From Mucilaginibacter galii (lineage in GTDB: Bacteria > Bacteroidota > Bacteroidia > Sphingobacteriales > Sphingobacteriaceae), in contig NZ_BMDO01000015.1 in assembly GCF_014635825.1 (NCBI RefSeq), positions 1 to 64,000 on the forward strand: a stretch of 64,000 bases of DNA. Direction: 5' to 3'. The translations under genes were made by a program, and so were the position numbers. The notes below the pieces were generated by a model. It had not been told where the DNA came from. It ran no database searches and saw only the letters and a program-made list of their open reading frames with translations. Shown here one piece after another: positions 1-8,700 of the stretch (the stretch's first letter is position 1; the number at the start of each line of letters is the position of its first letter).

Positions 1-73
1 TCCGAACAGAGAAGTCAAGCCCGCCAGAGCCAATGGTACTGCGGTAACACGTGGGAGAGTAGGTCGGCGCCTA
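1..73 (+). rRNA. rrf: 5S ribosomal RNA, 3' part
   Basis: The first ~73 bases read as the 3' two thirds of a Bacteroidota 5S rRNA: a CCGAACAGAGAAGTCAAGC segment, the GGTACTGCGGTAACACGTGG loop region and the closing GGGAGAGTAGGTCGGCGCC strand. The 5' end and the rest of the rRNA operon lie before the window. A terminator follows directly. The exact 3' end is judged by eye. Confidence 0.9.
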
Positions 74-85
74 ATCTTACAATCC

Positions 86-118
86 AGCCCCTTCATCTTC
101 GATGCAAGGGGCTTTTTG
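86..118 (+). terminator. Rho-independent terminator of the rRNA operon
   Basis: AGCCCCTT (86-93) pairs with AAGGGGCT (106-113) around a short CATC/GATG-containing loop and is followed by a T tract. It sits about 13 nt after the 5S rRNA end, as expected for the end of an rRNA operon. Confidence 0.85.
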
Positions 119-310
119 CATTTATACTAATATGCCTTGCGTAATAGTCATGTATGATAGTGAAGGTGGCTTACTGCCTCATTTCTCTAATTGTTGCCGT
201 AGCTAAATCTGCTTGGCTTATTAAAATGCATATATCCACCTTGCTTGTTTCGGTAATGCCATATCATCATCATAAAGAAAAGTGTGGTGATTTCAGCTCT
301 TAAAATAATT

Positions 311-318
311 TACTTTTG
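311..318 (+). promoter_or_regulatory. Bacteroidota-type -7 element upstream of the MFS gene
   Basis: TACTTTTG matches the Bacteroidota -7 consensus TAnnTTTG and lies 53 nt before the ATG at 372. No convincing TTTG -33 box is visible at the normal distance, so this is a prediction from one element only. Confidence 0.4.
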
Positions 319-371
319 CAGCAAACGTCATAGATTTAACTCTGCCGTTATTCATACATACTACTTATTAC

Positions 372-1592
372 ATGTTGAACACTTTAACAATTCCCAAACC
401 TATTAAGGAAGAACACAAGGGGATTGCCACTATCTTAGCTTTTGCTCTAATACCCCTATCCGGCTTCGCTACAGACATTTATATTCCATCGCTGCCTTCC
501 ATGGCGTTGTCTATTCATGCAACCAATATTCAGGTTCAGCTTACATTAACGCTATTTTTAATAAGTTACGGCGTGGCACAGCTTTTTATAGGAAGTATAT
601 TAGATAGTTTTGGGCGTTATAAAATAAGCCTGGTGAGTTTATTGGTATTCGCGTTAGCCAGTATAATTATAGCAACCACACAAAATATTTACCTAATCTA
701 CGCCATGCGTGTGGTTCATGGTATTACCGTTGGTGCCGTGGTGGTAGCTAAACGTGCGTATTTTATAGATGTATATGAAGGTGAAAAGCTAAAACATTAT
801 CTGAGTTTGTTTTCCATTATCTGGTCAACCGGGCCTATTGTGGCTCCATTCATTGGTGGCTATTTCCAGGTAGCCTTTGGATGGAAATCGAACTTCTATT
901 TTTTAGGTGCCTTTGCTTTGGTGATGGCTGCTTTGGAATTGATTTATAGCGGTGAGTCGCTAAAGCATTTTTCTGAGTTCACTATTAAAGTAATTACTGA
1001 AGTGTATATCAGTATGATCAAAACGGTTAGTTTTACACTGGGCATCGTAATGCTGGGTTTAGCCTATTGCATGGTCATGATCTATAATATGACTGGGCCG
1101 TTTATTATAGAGCATAACCTGCACCTTTCGCCTGTTATTGCCGGTTATAGTTCACTCGTATTAGGTTTAGCATGGATGACGGGCGGTTTCATTGGCAAAG
1201 CGACAATTGACAAACCTTTCTTTAGCCGTATGGTGGTTAATTTGGGTTTCCAGATTTTATTTGTGATCGTGATGTTAGTAAGCATCCGCTATATTGCCAA
1301 CTTATATTCTTTGATAGGTTTTGCATTTTTAATTCATGTAGCCGCAGGGTTTACTTTTAATAATTTCTTTACTTACTGTTTAAGCCGCTTCCCTAAAAAT
1401 GCAGGCATAGCCAGTGGACTTACCGGCGGTATCAATTACGTCATCGTTTCATTTTTAAGTTATGGCATCGTTTCGGCGTTTCCAGCTAAAGACGAGTATA
1501 ACCTTGGCTTTAGTTATTTTACGTTAATTGCCCTTTCTGTGTTGATCATGTTGTTACTGAGAACTAAGAAAGAAAGCTTAAGTGCTGTTTAA
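372..1592 (+). CDS. MFS multidrug efflux transporter, Bcr/CflA-like
   Basis: A 406-residue inner-membrane protein with about 12 hydrophobic segments, the usual size of a drug:H+ antiporter of the major facilitator superfamily. TM1 carries DIYIPSLP (residues 35-42), typical of Bcr/CflA pumps (bicyclomycin/chloramphenicol export). Motif A between TM2 and TM3 reads DSFGRYK (78-84) and TM4 has the conserved Arg in AMRVVHG (111-117). It probably exports a toxic small molecule using the proton gradient; the substrate cannot be told from sequence. It stands alone between the rRNA operon and the kinase cluster and ends in its own terminator. The start at 372 is the only ATG that precedes TM1. Confidence 0.85.
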   Translation: MLNTLTIPKPIKEEHKGIATILAFALIPLSGFATDIYIPSLPSMALSIHATNIQVQLTLTLFLISYGVAQLFIGSILDSFGRYKISLVSLLVFALASIIIATTQNIYLIYAMRVVHGITVGAVVVAKRAYFIDVYEGEKLKHYLSLFSIIWSTGPIVAPFIGGYFQVAFGWKSNFYFLGAFALVMAALELIYSGESLKHFSEFTIKVITEVYISMIKTVSFTLGIVMLGLAYCMVMIYNMTGPFIIEHNLHLSPVIAGYSSLVLGLAWMTGGFIGKATIDKPFFSRMVVNLGFQILFVIVMLVSIRYIANLYSLIGFAFLIHVAAGFTFNNFFTYCLSRFPKNAGIASGLTGGINYVIVSFLSYGIVSAFPAKDEYNLGFSYFTLIALSVLIMLLLRTKKESLSAV

Positions 1593-1610
1593 TACGCTAC
1601 TTCAACTTGT

Positions 1611-1652
1611 AACAAAAAGAGGTGATTATTTAAATAGTCAGCTCTTTTTGTT
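1611..1652 (+). terminator. Terminator after the MFS gene
   Basis: AACAAAAAGAG (1611-1621) pairs with CTCTTTTTGTT (1642-1652), with an inner TGA/TCA pairing. The stem itself ends in T-rich sequence on both strands. It separates the efflux gene from the kinase/cell-wall cluster. Confidence 0.7.
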
Positions 1653-1768
1653 TATTTGTACTAATTGCAAGTATTGCCACAACAAAAATGTATATTAAAT
1701 GTAATTTACATTCTTGCCCGTTACCATGGCAACCTGTAATTAGGATGTGTTATTTGCTGTAAAATTAA

Positions 1769-3166
1769 ATGAGTAAAGTATTTACAATAACCGAAGGTTT
1801 GGAGAACCTGGGCGCACTGCGCACCGGCGGACAAGGTTCTGTATATAAAGGCAGGCGTACAGGTACCGTTTATACGGCCATTAAGCTAATGCCCACGCCT
1901 ATACATACCGAGAGCCAGGACGATAAAAATTATCGCAACTTTCAAAATGAGGTTACCAAGCTGCAAAAAGTTAACGAGCAGCCCAATCCCAATGTGGTAA
2001 AGATCATGAATTGGGGATTGACCGATAGTGGTTCATTTCCTTTCATTGAGATGGAATATATTGAAGGACCAGATTTGTGTGAATTACTGCAACCACCACA
2101 TGAAAAAATATTCACACTAAAAGAATTGATCAGGGTGGCCGATCAGTTGGCCGGTGCCGTGGCTCATTGCCATAAAGTAGGAGTGAAGCATGGCGACATT
2201 AAGAGCAATAACGTAAAATACAATATCCATACGGGTAATTATGTATTACTCGATTTTGGTTTGGCCATCATGACCGAAGAGCAGCGCCGCAGCAGTATAC
2301 GCCATGCGGGGGCAATCGAGTTTATGGCGCCCGAGCAGCATGAAGGCCATATGCTTCCTCAAACTGATGTATATAGTTATGGAGTAATCTTGTACGAATT
2401 ACTGGCAGGCGAAGTGCCTTTTCCGTTAAATAGTGGAGGCGAAACTGCCCGCAATGCTGTAATGCTTGCACATATGGAATCGGCGGTGCCAGATCCTTTA
2501 TCTAAGAGACGCGAAAATTTGCCTACTACCTGGTCGGCCGATAAGCAGATGCAGGAAATGCAGGTACCTTACTGGTTGCTGCAAATTATTGCCAAAAGTT
2601 TAGAAAAAGATCCTCAAAATCGCTACGCCAGCGGTGTTGAATTGCAGGAAGCTGTAGTTAATGGTAGTTTATCGGCTGCAGAGAGCTATCCGCAACAACA
2701 GCAGATATTGAGCACCAGTGCCTTACAAAAGGAAAATGATCAGCTTAAAGCAAAGTTGTTGCAATTAGAGCAAGCCGGGCCGGTTGAAACCGAGCCTGTT
2801 GAAGATGAATCAAGTGTGGTTATTTCTAAGCCGCTGTTCATTCTTTTTGTAGTATTGCTGGTTGTATTTATGGGTTTCTCGGTGTATTCAGCATTTTTCA
2901 AAAGGAATGCACAACCGGCGGCCGTTACGCCGCAAGATACTACGTCAACAACAAATAGTAGCGAGCCTATGCGGGTAGATACCGGCGAGCAATATCCAAC
3001 CATAACGCCCGAAAACAAGCAAAAGGCATCGGATAGCATGGAAAAAACTATCGACAGTGTGCGCAAGGCCGAAGCAGCAGCGGCTGCAAGAAGAGCCAGA
3101 GAGCGTCAGGACAGTATTGATAATGCGCAGGCAGATACCGGTGTGGTCATCAATGCGCCTTTGTAA
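1769..3166 (+). CDS. Membrane Ser/Thr protein kinase (Hanks type), copy 1
   Basis: A 465-residue eukaryotic-like Ser/Thr kinase, first gene of a cell-wall signalling cluster. The catalytic domain spans about residues 14-300: glycine loop GGQGSV (20-25), ATP-binding Lys39 in TAIK, alpha-C Glu61, catalytic loop HGDIKSNN (141-148, Asp143), DFG (162-164) and APE (187-189), so it should be active. The catalytic loop is HGD rather than HRD, which suggests it does not rely on activation-loop phosphorylation. A glutamine-rich, coiled-coil-like linker (305-336) leads to one TM helix (355-377) and a ~90-residue low-complexity tail that should be extracytoplasmic; there are no PASTA repeats. By eye, 179 of its first 200 residues are identical to the kinase at 10625. 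Likely targets are the FHA proteins and the RodA-PBP fusion of the same operon (inference). Confidence 0.92.
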   Translation: MSKVFTITEGLENLGALRTGGQGSVYKGRRTGTVYTAIKLMPTPIHTESQDDKNYRNFQNEVTKLQKVNEQPNPNVVKIMNWGLTDSGSFPFIEMEYIEGPDLCELLQPPHEKIFTLKELIRVADQLAGAVAHCHKVGVKHGDIKSNNVKYNIHTGNYVLLDFGLAIMTEEQRRSSIRHAGAIEFMAPEQHEGHMLPQTDVYSYGVILYELLAGEVPFPLNSGGETARNAVMLAHMESAVPDPLSKRRENLPTTWSADKQMQEMQVPYWLLQIIAKSLEKDPQNRYASGVELQEAVVNGSLSAAESYPQQQQILSTSALQKENDQLKAKLLQLEQAGPVETEPVEDESSVVISKPLFILFVVLLVVFMGFSVYSAFFKRNAQPAAVTPQDTTSTTNSSEPMRVDTGEQYPTITPENKQKASDSMEKTIDSVRKAEAAAAARRARERQDSIDNAQADTGVVINAPL

Positions 3167-3210
3167 TTGATAATCACGCTGCTGTATACACGTTAAAACG
3201 AATAACTTTA

Positions 3211-4173
3211 ATGGAATCTAAACCTAATTTTTGGCAACGTATAGGTATTCAGGATTGGTTTTTAACCAATGAAGAAACAGTAAAAACAAACCTGGCACCC
3301 TCGCTTACGCCCGATGCCATTTATAAATATATTATTGAAAAATTTCGTGATTCTATAGGCGACCTGTCCTTCGCAGGCCGTATAGTTTTTTATCACGAAT
3401 TTATCATCAGCTTTAATGCAGAGGATTATAAAGAATTCAACGAGAATAAGCAGGGCATCATAGGCCTCATTATTCAGGAATGTGTTAAAAAGTTTTATGA
3501 GATACTTAAGGAATACCGTGATGCCGGTAAAACGGTAGAGCCGTCCGGTTCTAAATGGGTTTTTCGTGTGGTATCGCACCCAGATTACGCTCGTGGCGAT
3601 AAAGGCTTTATTGGAAAGCTGCTTCCTGATAGTGCCGGCGGAAATCAAAAAAAGGAAGAAAACCTAAGGGTAACCTTTATACCCCGCCAAACAGGTATAG
3701 CCCAAACGTTTGATGTAAACCAAGACGTATTAAAAGGCTTTACCTATTACAGTGATGGTTATTTTGAAATACCCTATATAGATGAGCTGGAGTACGACGA
3801 AAAAGGGGTTCAAAAGCCTGAGAAAGCCGCCATTGCCCGTTTGGAAACTATAATTCCCGACCCTAAGTTTGCGGGTAAAAAGGTAGAATACCTCATGAAT
3901 GCCGAAGAAATTGTGGTATCGGGCAGTGAAGAAACCCGTGAAGATGACCATATATTCAAGATTCCGTCAGACTGGGTGAACGTGCCGCACTTGTACATCA
4001 GGTACAACAAGGCCGATGGTAAGTTTTACCTCGCATCTTTTGGCGAAATGACGACTTTGAACGAAATGCCTGTTGCGCAAAGCGATATCAATTCGCCTCA
4101 CTGGGTAGAACTGCCGGTCAATTCGCGCATGTTGTTGAACGGAATAATTGGACTGAACTTATTTAAAGCGTAA
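3211..4173 (+). CDS. Protein with DUF3662-like N-terminus and degenerate FHA-like C-terminus
   Basis: A 320-residue soluble protein that I cannot name firmly. The first ~125 residues (pattern FYHEFIISFNAEDYKEF, then a long helix, then KWVFRVVSHPDY) resemble the DUF3662 domain at the N-terminus of actinobacterial FhaA. The last ~95 residues follow FHA-domain topology: IVVSGSE, a VPHLYIRYN strand, then MTTLNEMPV, VELPVNSRMLLNG and a final hydrophobic strand. However, the phospho-threonine-binding positions look lost: SGSE stands where GR is expected and NVPH where SRxH is expected. It may be a scaffold rather than a pThr reader. It lies 44 nt after kinase 1 and just before the 32-residue membrane peptide. 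The domain assignments are by eye and need profile comparison. Confidence 0.6.
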   Translation: MESKPNFWQRIGIQDWFLTNEETVKTNLAPSLTPDAIYKYIIEKFRDSIGDLSFAGRIVFYHEFIISFNAEDYKEFNENKQGIIGLIIQECVKKFYEILKEYRDAGKTVEPSGSKWVFRVVSHPDYARGDKGFIGKLLPDSAGGNQKKEENLRVTFIPRQTGIAQTFDVNQDVLKGFTYYSDGYFEIPYIDELEYDEKGVQKPEKAAIARLETIIPDPKFAGKKVEYLMNAEEIVVSGSEETREDDHIFKIPSDWVNVPHLYIRYNKADGKFYLASFGEMTTLNEMPVAQSDINSPHWVELPVNSRMLLNGIIGLNLFKA

Positions 4174-4176
4174 CAT

Positions 4177-4275
4177 ATGTCGCAATTATTGTCAGCAGGA
4201 CTATTGGTAATTGTGGTATGTTTATTAGCCACACATTTTTTTGACATTAAAAACTCCGGAAAACACAATGGCTGA
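4177..4275 (+). CDS. Small single-pass membrane peptide (32 aa)
   Basis: An ATG 3 nt after the preceding stop opens a 32-codon frame. It encodes a short polar start, a hydrophobic helix (about residues 5-22, rich in Leu, Val, Ile) and a polar C-terminal tail with Asp, Lys, Asn and His. Its stop (4273-4275) overlaps the start region of the PP2C gene (ATG 4268-4270) by 8 nt, which suggests translational coupling. There is no homology I recognise. Being locked between two operon genes with a clean TM helix argues that it is real, perhaps a small membrane partner of the kinase/phosphatase/SEDS complex. It could also be fortuitous. Confidence 0.5.
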   Translation: MSQLLSAGLLVIVVCLLATHFFDIKNSGKHNG

Positions 4276-5722
4276 AAACTATTATGGACTAACCGATACC
4301 GGCAGGGTTCGGGGTAATAACGAAGATACTTTTGTAGCCCAGTCAACGGCAGGACACCGGTTAATTTTGGCAGGTGTTATTGATGGTGTAGGCGGTTACA
4401 ATGGTGGTGAAGTGGCTGCAGCCATAGCCCGCGAAGAAGTGATCAAAGAACTGGGCAACCTGCAGGATGATATCATTGTGGGAATGATCAATGCCATACG
4501 GCAGGCCAGCAAAAAAATTTACCAGCGCAGGCAGCAGGAAAAGGAATTGGATAGCATGGCTTGCGTAACTACCCTTGCAGTTGCTGACGTAGAAAATAAC
4601 CAATTTTATTATGCACACGTGGGTGATACCCGCTTATACCTGCTACGCGATGGTTCACTGGTCAAGATTTCCAAAGATCATTCCTTTGTTGGCTTTTTAG
4701 AAGATTCGGGCCGGTTAAGCGAATCGGCCGCCATGAGCCATCCTAAACGAAACGAAATAAATAAAGCATTAGGTTTCGATACCTTAATTGAAACTGACGA
4801 TGAGTATATAGAAACCGGCAAATCGCCTTTTTTACCCGGTGATGTGCTGCTGCTTTGCAGCGATGGTTTAACCGACATGGTAGACAAAAATACCATGACG
4901 GATATACTTACCCAAAATGGTTCTCTCGAAGATAAAGCTCAAAAGCTTATAGCCGCAGCCAACAACAACGGCGGGCACGATAACATAACCGTAGTTCTGG
5001 TGCAAAATAGTAAAGTAGCGCAACGCGCCGAGGCTACCATGCCTGCAACTGCAATCAAAAAAAAAGATACCTTAGTTGATAGTACTTCAATGGCTAAGCC
5101 TGTTGAGGTGAATAAACATGAGACAACCCAGCCGGTAAATGCACCTGCAAAAAAGGGCAATGGTGTTTTAGTGTTACTAAGTATACTTTGCCTGGCTTTT
5201 TTGGCCTCAACGGTTTGGTTTTACTTAAAAGCACAGGAGCCAAGCCAAGCGGCTCAACCAGTTGTGCCTGTAGCAACAGCACCTGAAAAAAATGCTGATG
5301 AAATAAGATTGCAGAACGCCATAGATAAGGCTACCGGAAAGGAGTTGGTATTGGCCGATACGGCATTCAAACAACCGATTATAATTACTGATAGCTTAAA
5401 GATCAATAAAGACACGCTATACATTATAGGTAACATTACCATCAAGTGCGATTCTTCTTATAAAGGTCCCGCTCTGGTTATAGCTGCTAACTGTAAAAGC
5501 ACAGGCTTAGAAGGATTAAAATTTGAAGGTTTTACTACGGCTGTGCAATCAGCCAATACTTTTGTAAGTCTCAAGAATGTACAGTTTGTAAACTGCACCA
5601 ACGGCATACAAAAGGCCTATCCATTCATTATTAATAAGCTCATTACTGTTGATTTGCCGGTAATGCATTACCGTGCCGATACCTTAGCCACATCTACTGC
5701 TAAACCTAATGGAACCAAATAA
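4268..5722 (+). CDS. PP2C-type protein phosphatase with TM and extracytoplasmic beta-helix-like domain
   Basis: A 484-residue PPM/PP2C phosphatase that should reverse the phosphorylation made by the two neighbouring kinases. Metal-binding motifs are present: NNED (17-20), GVIDGVGG (36-43, Asp39), HVGDTRLY (117-124), CSDGLTDM (197-204, Asp199) and GHDNI (236-240, Asp238). One TM helix spans about 298-320. The ~165-residue outer part contains short beta-strand repeats (IIITDSLKIN, TLYIIGNITI, GLEGLKFEGF, FVSLKNVQFV) that look like a parallel beta-helix, a fold that often binds polysaccharide. The frame extends upstream to a TTG at 4241, but the ATG at 4268 starts directly at the catalytic domain and is preferred. 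Its 3' end overlaps the RodA-PBP gene by 14 nt. It is comparable in position and role to PstP of the mycobacterial cluster. Confidence 0.9.
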   Translation: MAENYYGLTDTGRVRGNNEDTFVAQSTAGHRLILAGVIDGVGGYNGGEVAAAIAREEVIKELGNLQDDIIVGMINAIRQASKKIYQRRQQEKELDSMACVTTLAVADVENNQFYYAHVGDTRLYLLRDGSLVKISKDHSFVGFLEDSGRLSESAAMSHPKRNEINKALGFDTLIETDDEYIETGKSPFLPGDVLLLCSDGLTDMVDKNTMTDILTQNGSLEDKAQKLIAAANNNGGHDNITVVLVQNSKVAQRAEATMPATAIKKKDTLVDSTSMAKPVEVNKHETTQPVNAPAKKGNGVLVLLSILCLAFLASTVWFYLKAQEPSQAAQPVVPVATAPEKNADEIRLQNAIDKATGKELVLADTAFKQPIIITDSLKINKDTLYIIGNITIKCDSSYKGPALVIAANCKSTGLEGLKFEGFTTAVQSANTFVSLKNVQFVNCTNGIQKAYPFIINKLITVDLPVMHYRADTLATSTAKPNGTK

Positions 5723-8700
5723 ACCTGTACCTGCCGGCCGTGGTAAAGAACGGCTGTTTTTATTGTTGGTTACTATCATTTTTGCCCTGTTGTTTTACCG
5801 TTTATACACGGTGATACAATTGCGTTTTGCCGATGTAGAAAAACGGCTGCAAGACGGCACTATTGTAAACCTTAATAGTAAAGACCCGGCAAACCAGTTA
5901 AGGCGACTATTAGAAAAAGGCTACTATTTTGACGATAAGCGCGACGTTGACCTTATTGAAACTACGGTTGCCAACCAGATAGGTGTGGGGCAAAAGGTTG
6001 ATAATATAGGCGAGCTCAACAAGCGTAAGTATTATATTGATGCTGATGAGGCTTTTGTTAAAGGCGGCAAATCGTTCAAAAGCAGGGTGGCTGCCTCCCG
6101 CTCATTACTGGGTTACACTGGAGCGGATTCACTACGTTTTATTCAGGAAAAGCGGAATCCACCTGCCTTGCAGTCGGTTACTGATTTGGCCATCGGCTCA
6201 CATAGCATTGACGGGAAAATTCTGAACAGGGAACAACAACCTGTTGCAGGCGTATTGCTTAGGTTAGAAATGATCTTACCGCAAGACAGCATTATTAACG
6301 ATGAGCCTACCGAAGACCTGAAAACCATTACAAAAACAGGCAACGGTTTTACGCAGACTTTTTTGCCCGATAGTGCAGGCAAACGCCGTTTACAATCATT
6401 AACAGCCTATGCACGCACTGATGCCGATGGTGCCTATAAATTTCAGAATTTACCCGACGGCAAGGCCTTTAAAGTTTTGCCCTTACAGCCGGGTTATCAA
6501 TTCGGCACATCGCAGGGCGTACAAGAGTTGGATGGTGATGCCAGTTTCACCTTCCATCAATCGCCCCATACTATCAGGCTATTGTCCACACGCGATTTTA
6601 ATATCCTCAAGAAGGAAAAGTCGCTTATCATACGTACGCCGCAGCAATTTAATCAGTGGTACTGGATCATTGCCGGGAGTTTTCTGGGTGGTTTTCTGCT
6701 TATTCATATCTTACTATCCTGGAAATTCAGCGCTGCCGATCAACTGATACTGCCAGTAATTATGATGCTGGTGGGCTTGTCTTTTCTCACCTTGTTAAGT
6801 TTACAGGATCCTTTGCGCGATAGGTTTTTAGCTAAAGATACCCTGGTTTACTTATGTATTGGTTTAGCTGGTACGTTTGCCATGCTGCTATTTAATACTC
6901 GCAAATTCACCACTGATTTTTGGTTATACCGCATGCTGGTATTTAAAAACGTACGCAGCGCGGCTAATGGCTGGCCATGGGTAGTTTTAGCAGTGGTTTT
7001 ACTGGCGCTAACCATCACTTTTGGTACAGGCCCGGAGGGTAGCGGCGTTAAAGTGAACCTGTTCGGCTTTCAGCCCAGCGAGATCGTAAAATACCTTATC
7101 ATCTTATTCCTGGCCGGCTTTTTCGCTGCTAACGAAAAATTGATCAGCGAGTATGCCAGTTGGACCAAGCGCTGGTCATTCTTCTCTTTCGCTTTAATTG
7201 CCATCCTGTTAACGCTGATGTTGTTCCTGCTTTTGGGCGATTTAGGACCTGCTATGGTGGTATGCTTTACCTTCATTACGCTCTTTTCTTTTTCGCGCGG
7301 CGATTTTGGTTTTATGGCTCTGGCCGTGGTCATTTATGTAATTGCTTCGTGGATATTTAAAAATGTTTGGCTATCTGCACTCATCACTGCAGGCATTGTA
7401 GCCTTACTTATGTTTTTCCAGCGCAGGCAATTAAGTGAATCGGCCATTATGGTGCTGGTCATTATGGCGGCATTTTTAACCATCGACCAAATCCCGTATT
7501 TAGATAAAGCCTTTCCCGGACCGGTGCAGCGTTTAATTGACCGCAAAGCCATTTGGCAGGATGCCTGGAATAACGAAGTTTATGGCGGCGACCAGGTAGC
7601 TAACGGCCTTTGGGCCATGTCGAGCGGAGGGGTATCGGGTCAGGGCATTGGCGAGGGCTTTGCCAAAACCATTCCCGAGGCACATACCGATATGATTCTG
7701 CCGTCGATGGGCGAGGAGTTTGGCTGGACAGGAATCGTGTGTATCTTCATGCTATTCTTGCTCTACCTGCATCGTTCCATTTTAATAGGCAGGAGAACGG
7801 GTACGCCTTTCCTATTCTATTTATGTGCAGGGATAGGTATATCTACCTTTGTACAATTCTTATTAATTGCCGGTGGTTCTACTGGGGCATTACCATTATC
7901 GGGGGTGTCGCTGCCGTTTCAAAGTTATGGCGGTTCGTCGCTGGTGGCTAACTTACTGGCATCCGGATTCTTATTGTCGGCATCATTGGTTAAAGGTACG
8001 CCGGTTCAAATGGCCTACATTTCCAAACAGCAAGACAGAAACCTGGTACCCGCTTTAATGGCGGCCTGTTTAGGTATATTGCTGTTAACGGTGAACGTGT
8101 CTCGCTACTTATTCAACAATAAAAAGTGGGTAGTACAACCATCCTTGGTGGCCGATAAAAGCGGTGCCCGCATGTTTAGTTATAATCCGCGCATTGCCAT
8201 ATTAATGAACCGCTTACAGGCCGGTGATCTGTATGACCGCAACGGCACATTGCTGGCAACCAGCAAGCCCGAAACCGTTCGCAAGCAAAAAGCAAAGCTC
8301 ATTAAAGCGGGCATTGCTGATTATAATCTTGATTCGGCCATGCACAAGCGTTTAGACCGTTATTATCCGTTCGATGAGCAAACGTTCTTTTGGACAGGTG
8401 ATGCCAATACCGGTGTGTTCAGCGGCAGCAGTAATGGTTATTTTGCCGAATATGAACATGCCGCCGAGCTGCGTGGGTTTGAGCTGCCTGCTACCAGTTA
8501 TAACACCACGGCCAACCGCTACCGCGAAGACCGCTTTTTAGCCCGTGGTGTTAAGGAAATGACGGTGGTTAAGAAAGACTATAGCGCTTTGGCGCCGTTA
8601 CTGTTGGCAGGTATTAACAGCCCTGAAGTTGAGACTTTCCGCAACCGGAACCGCGATGTGCAGTTGACGGTAGATGCGGGCCTGCAAACCAGCATACAGC

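Noticed and set aside
4241..4267. Upstream TTG start for the PP2C gene
   Set aside because: It would add nine residues that overlap the 32-residue peptide frame. The ATG at 4268 begins right at the conserved catalytic domain.
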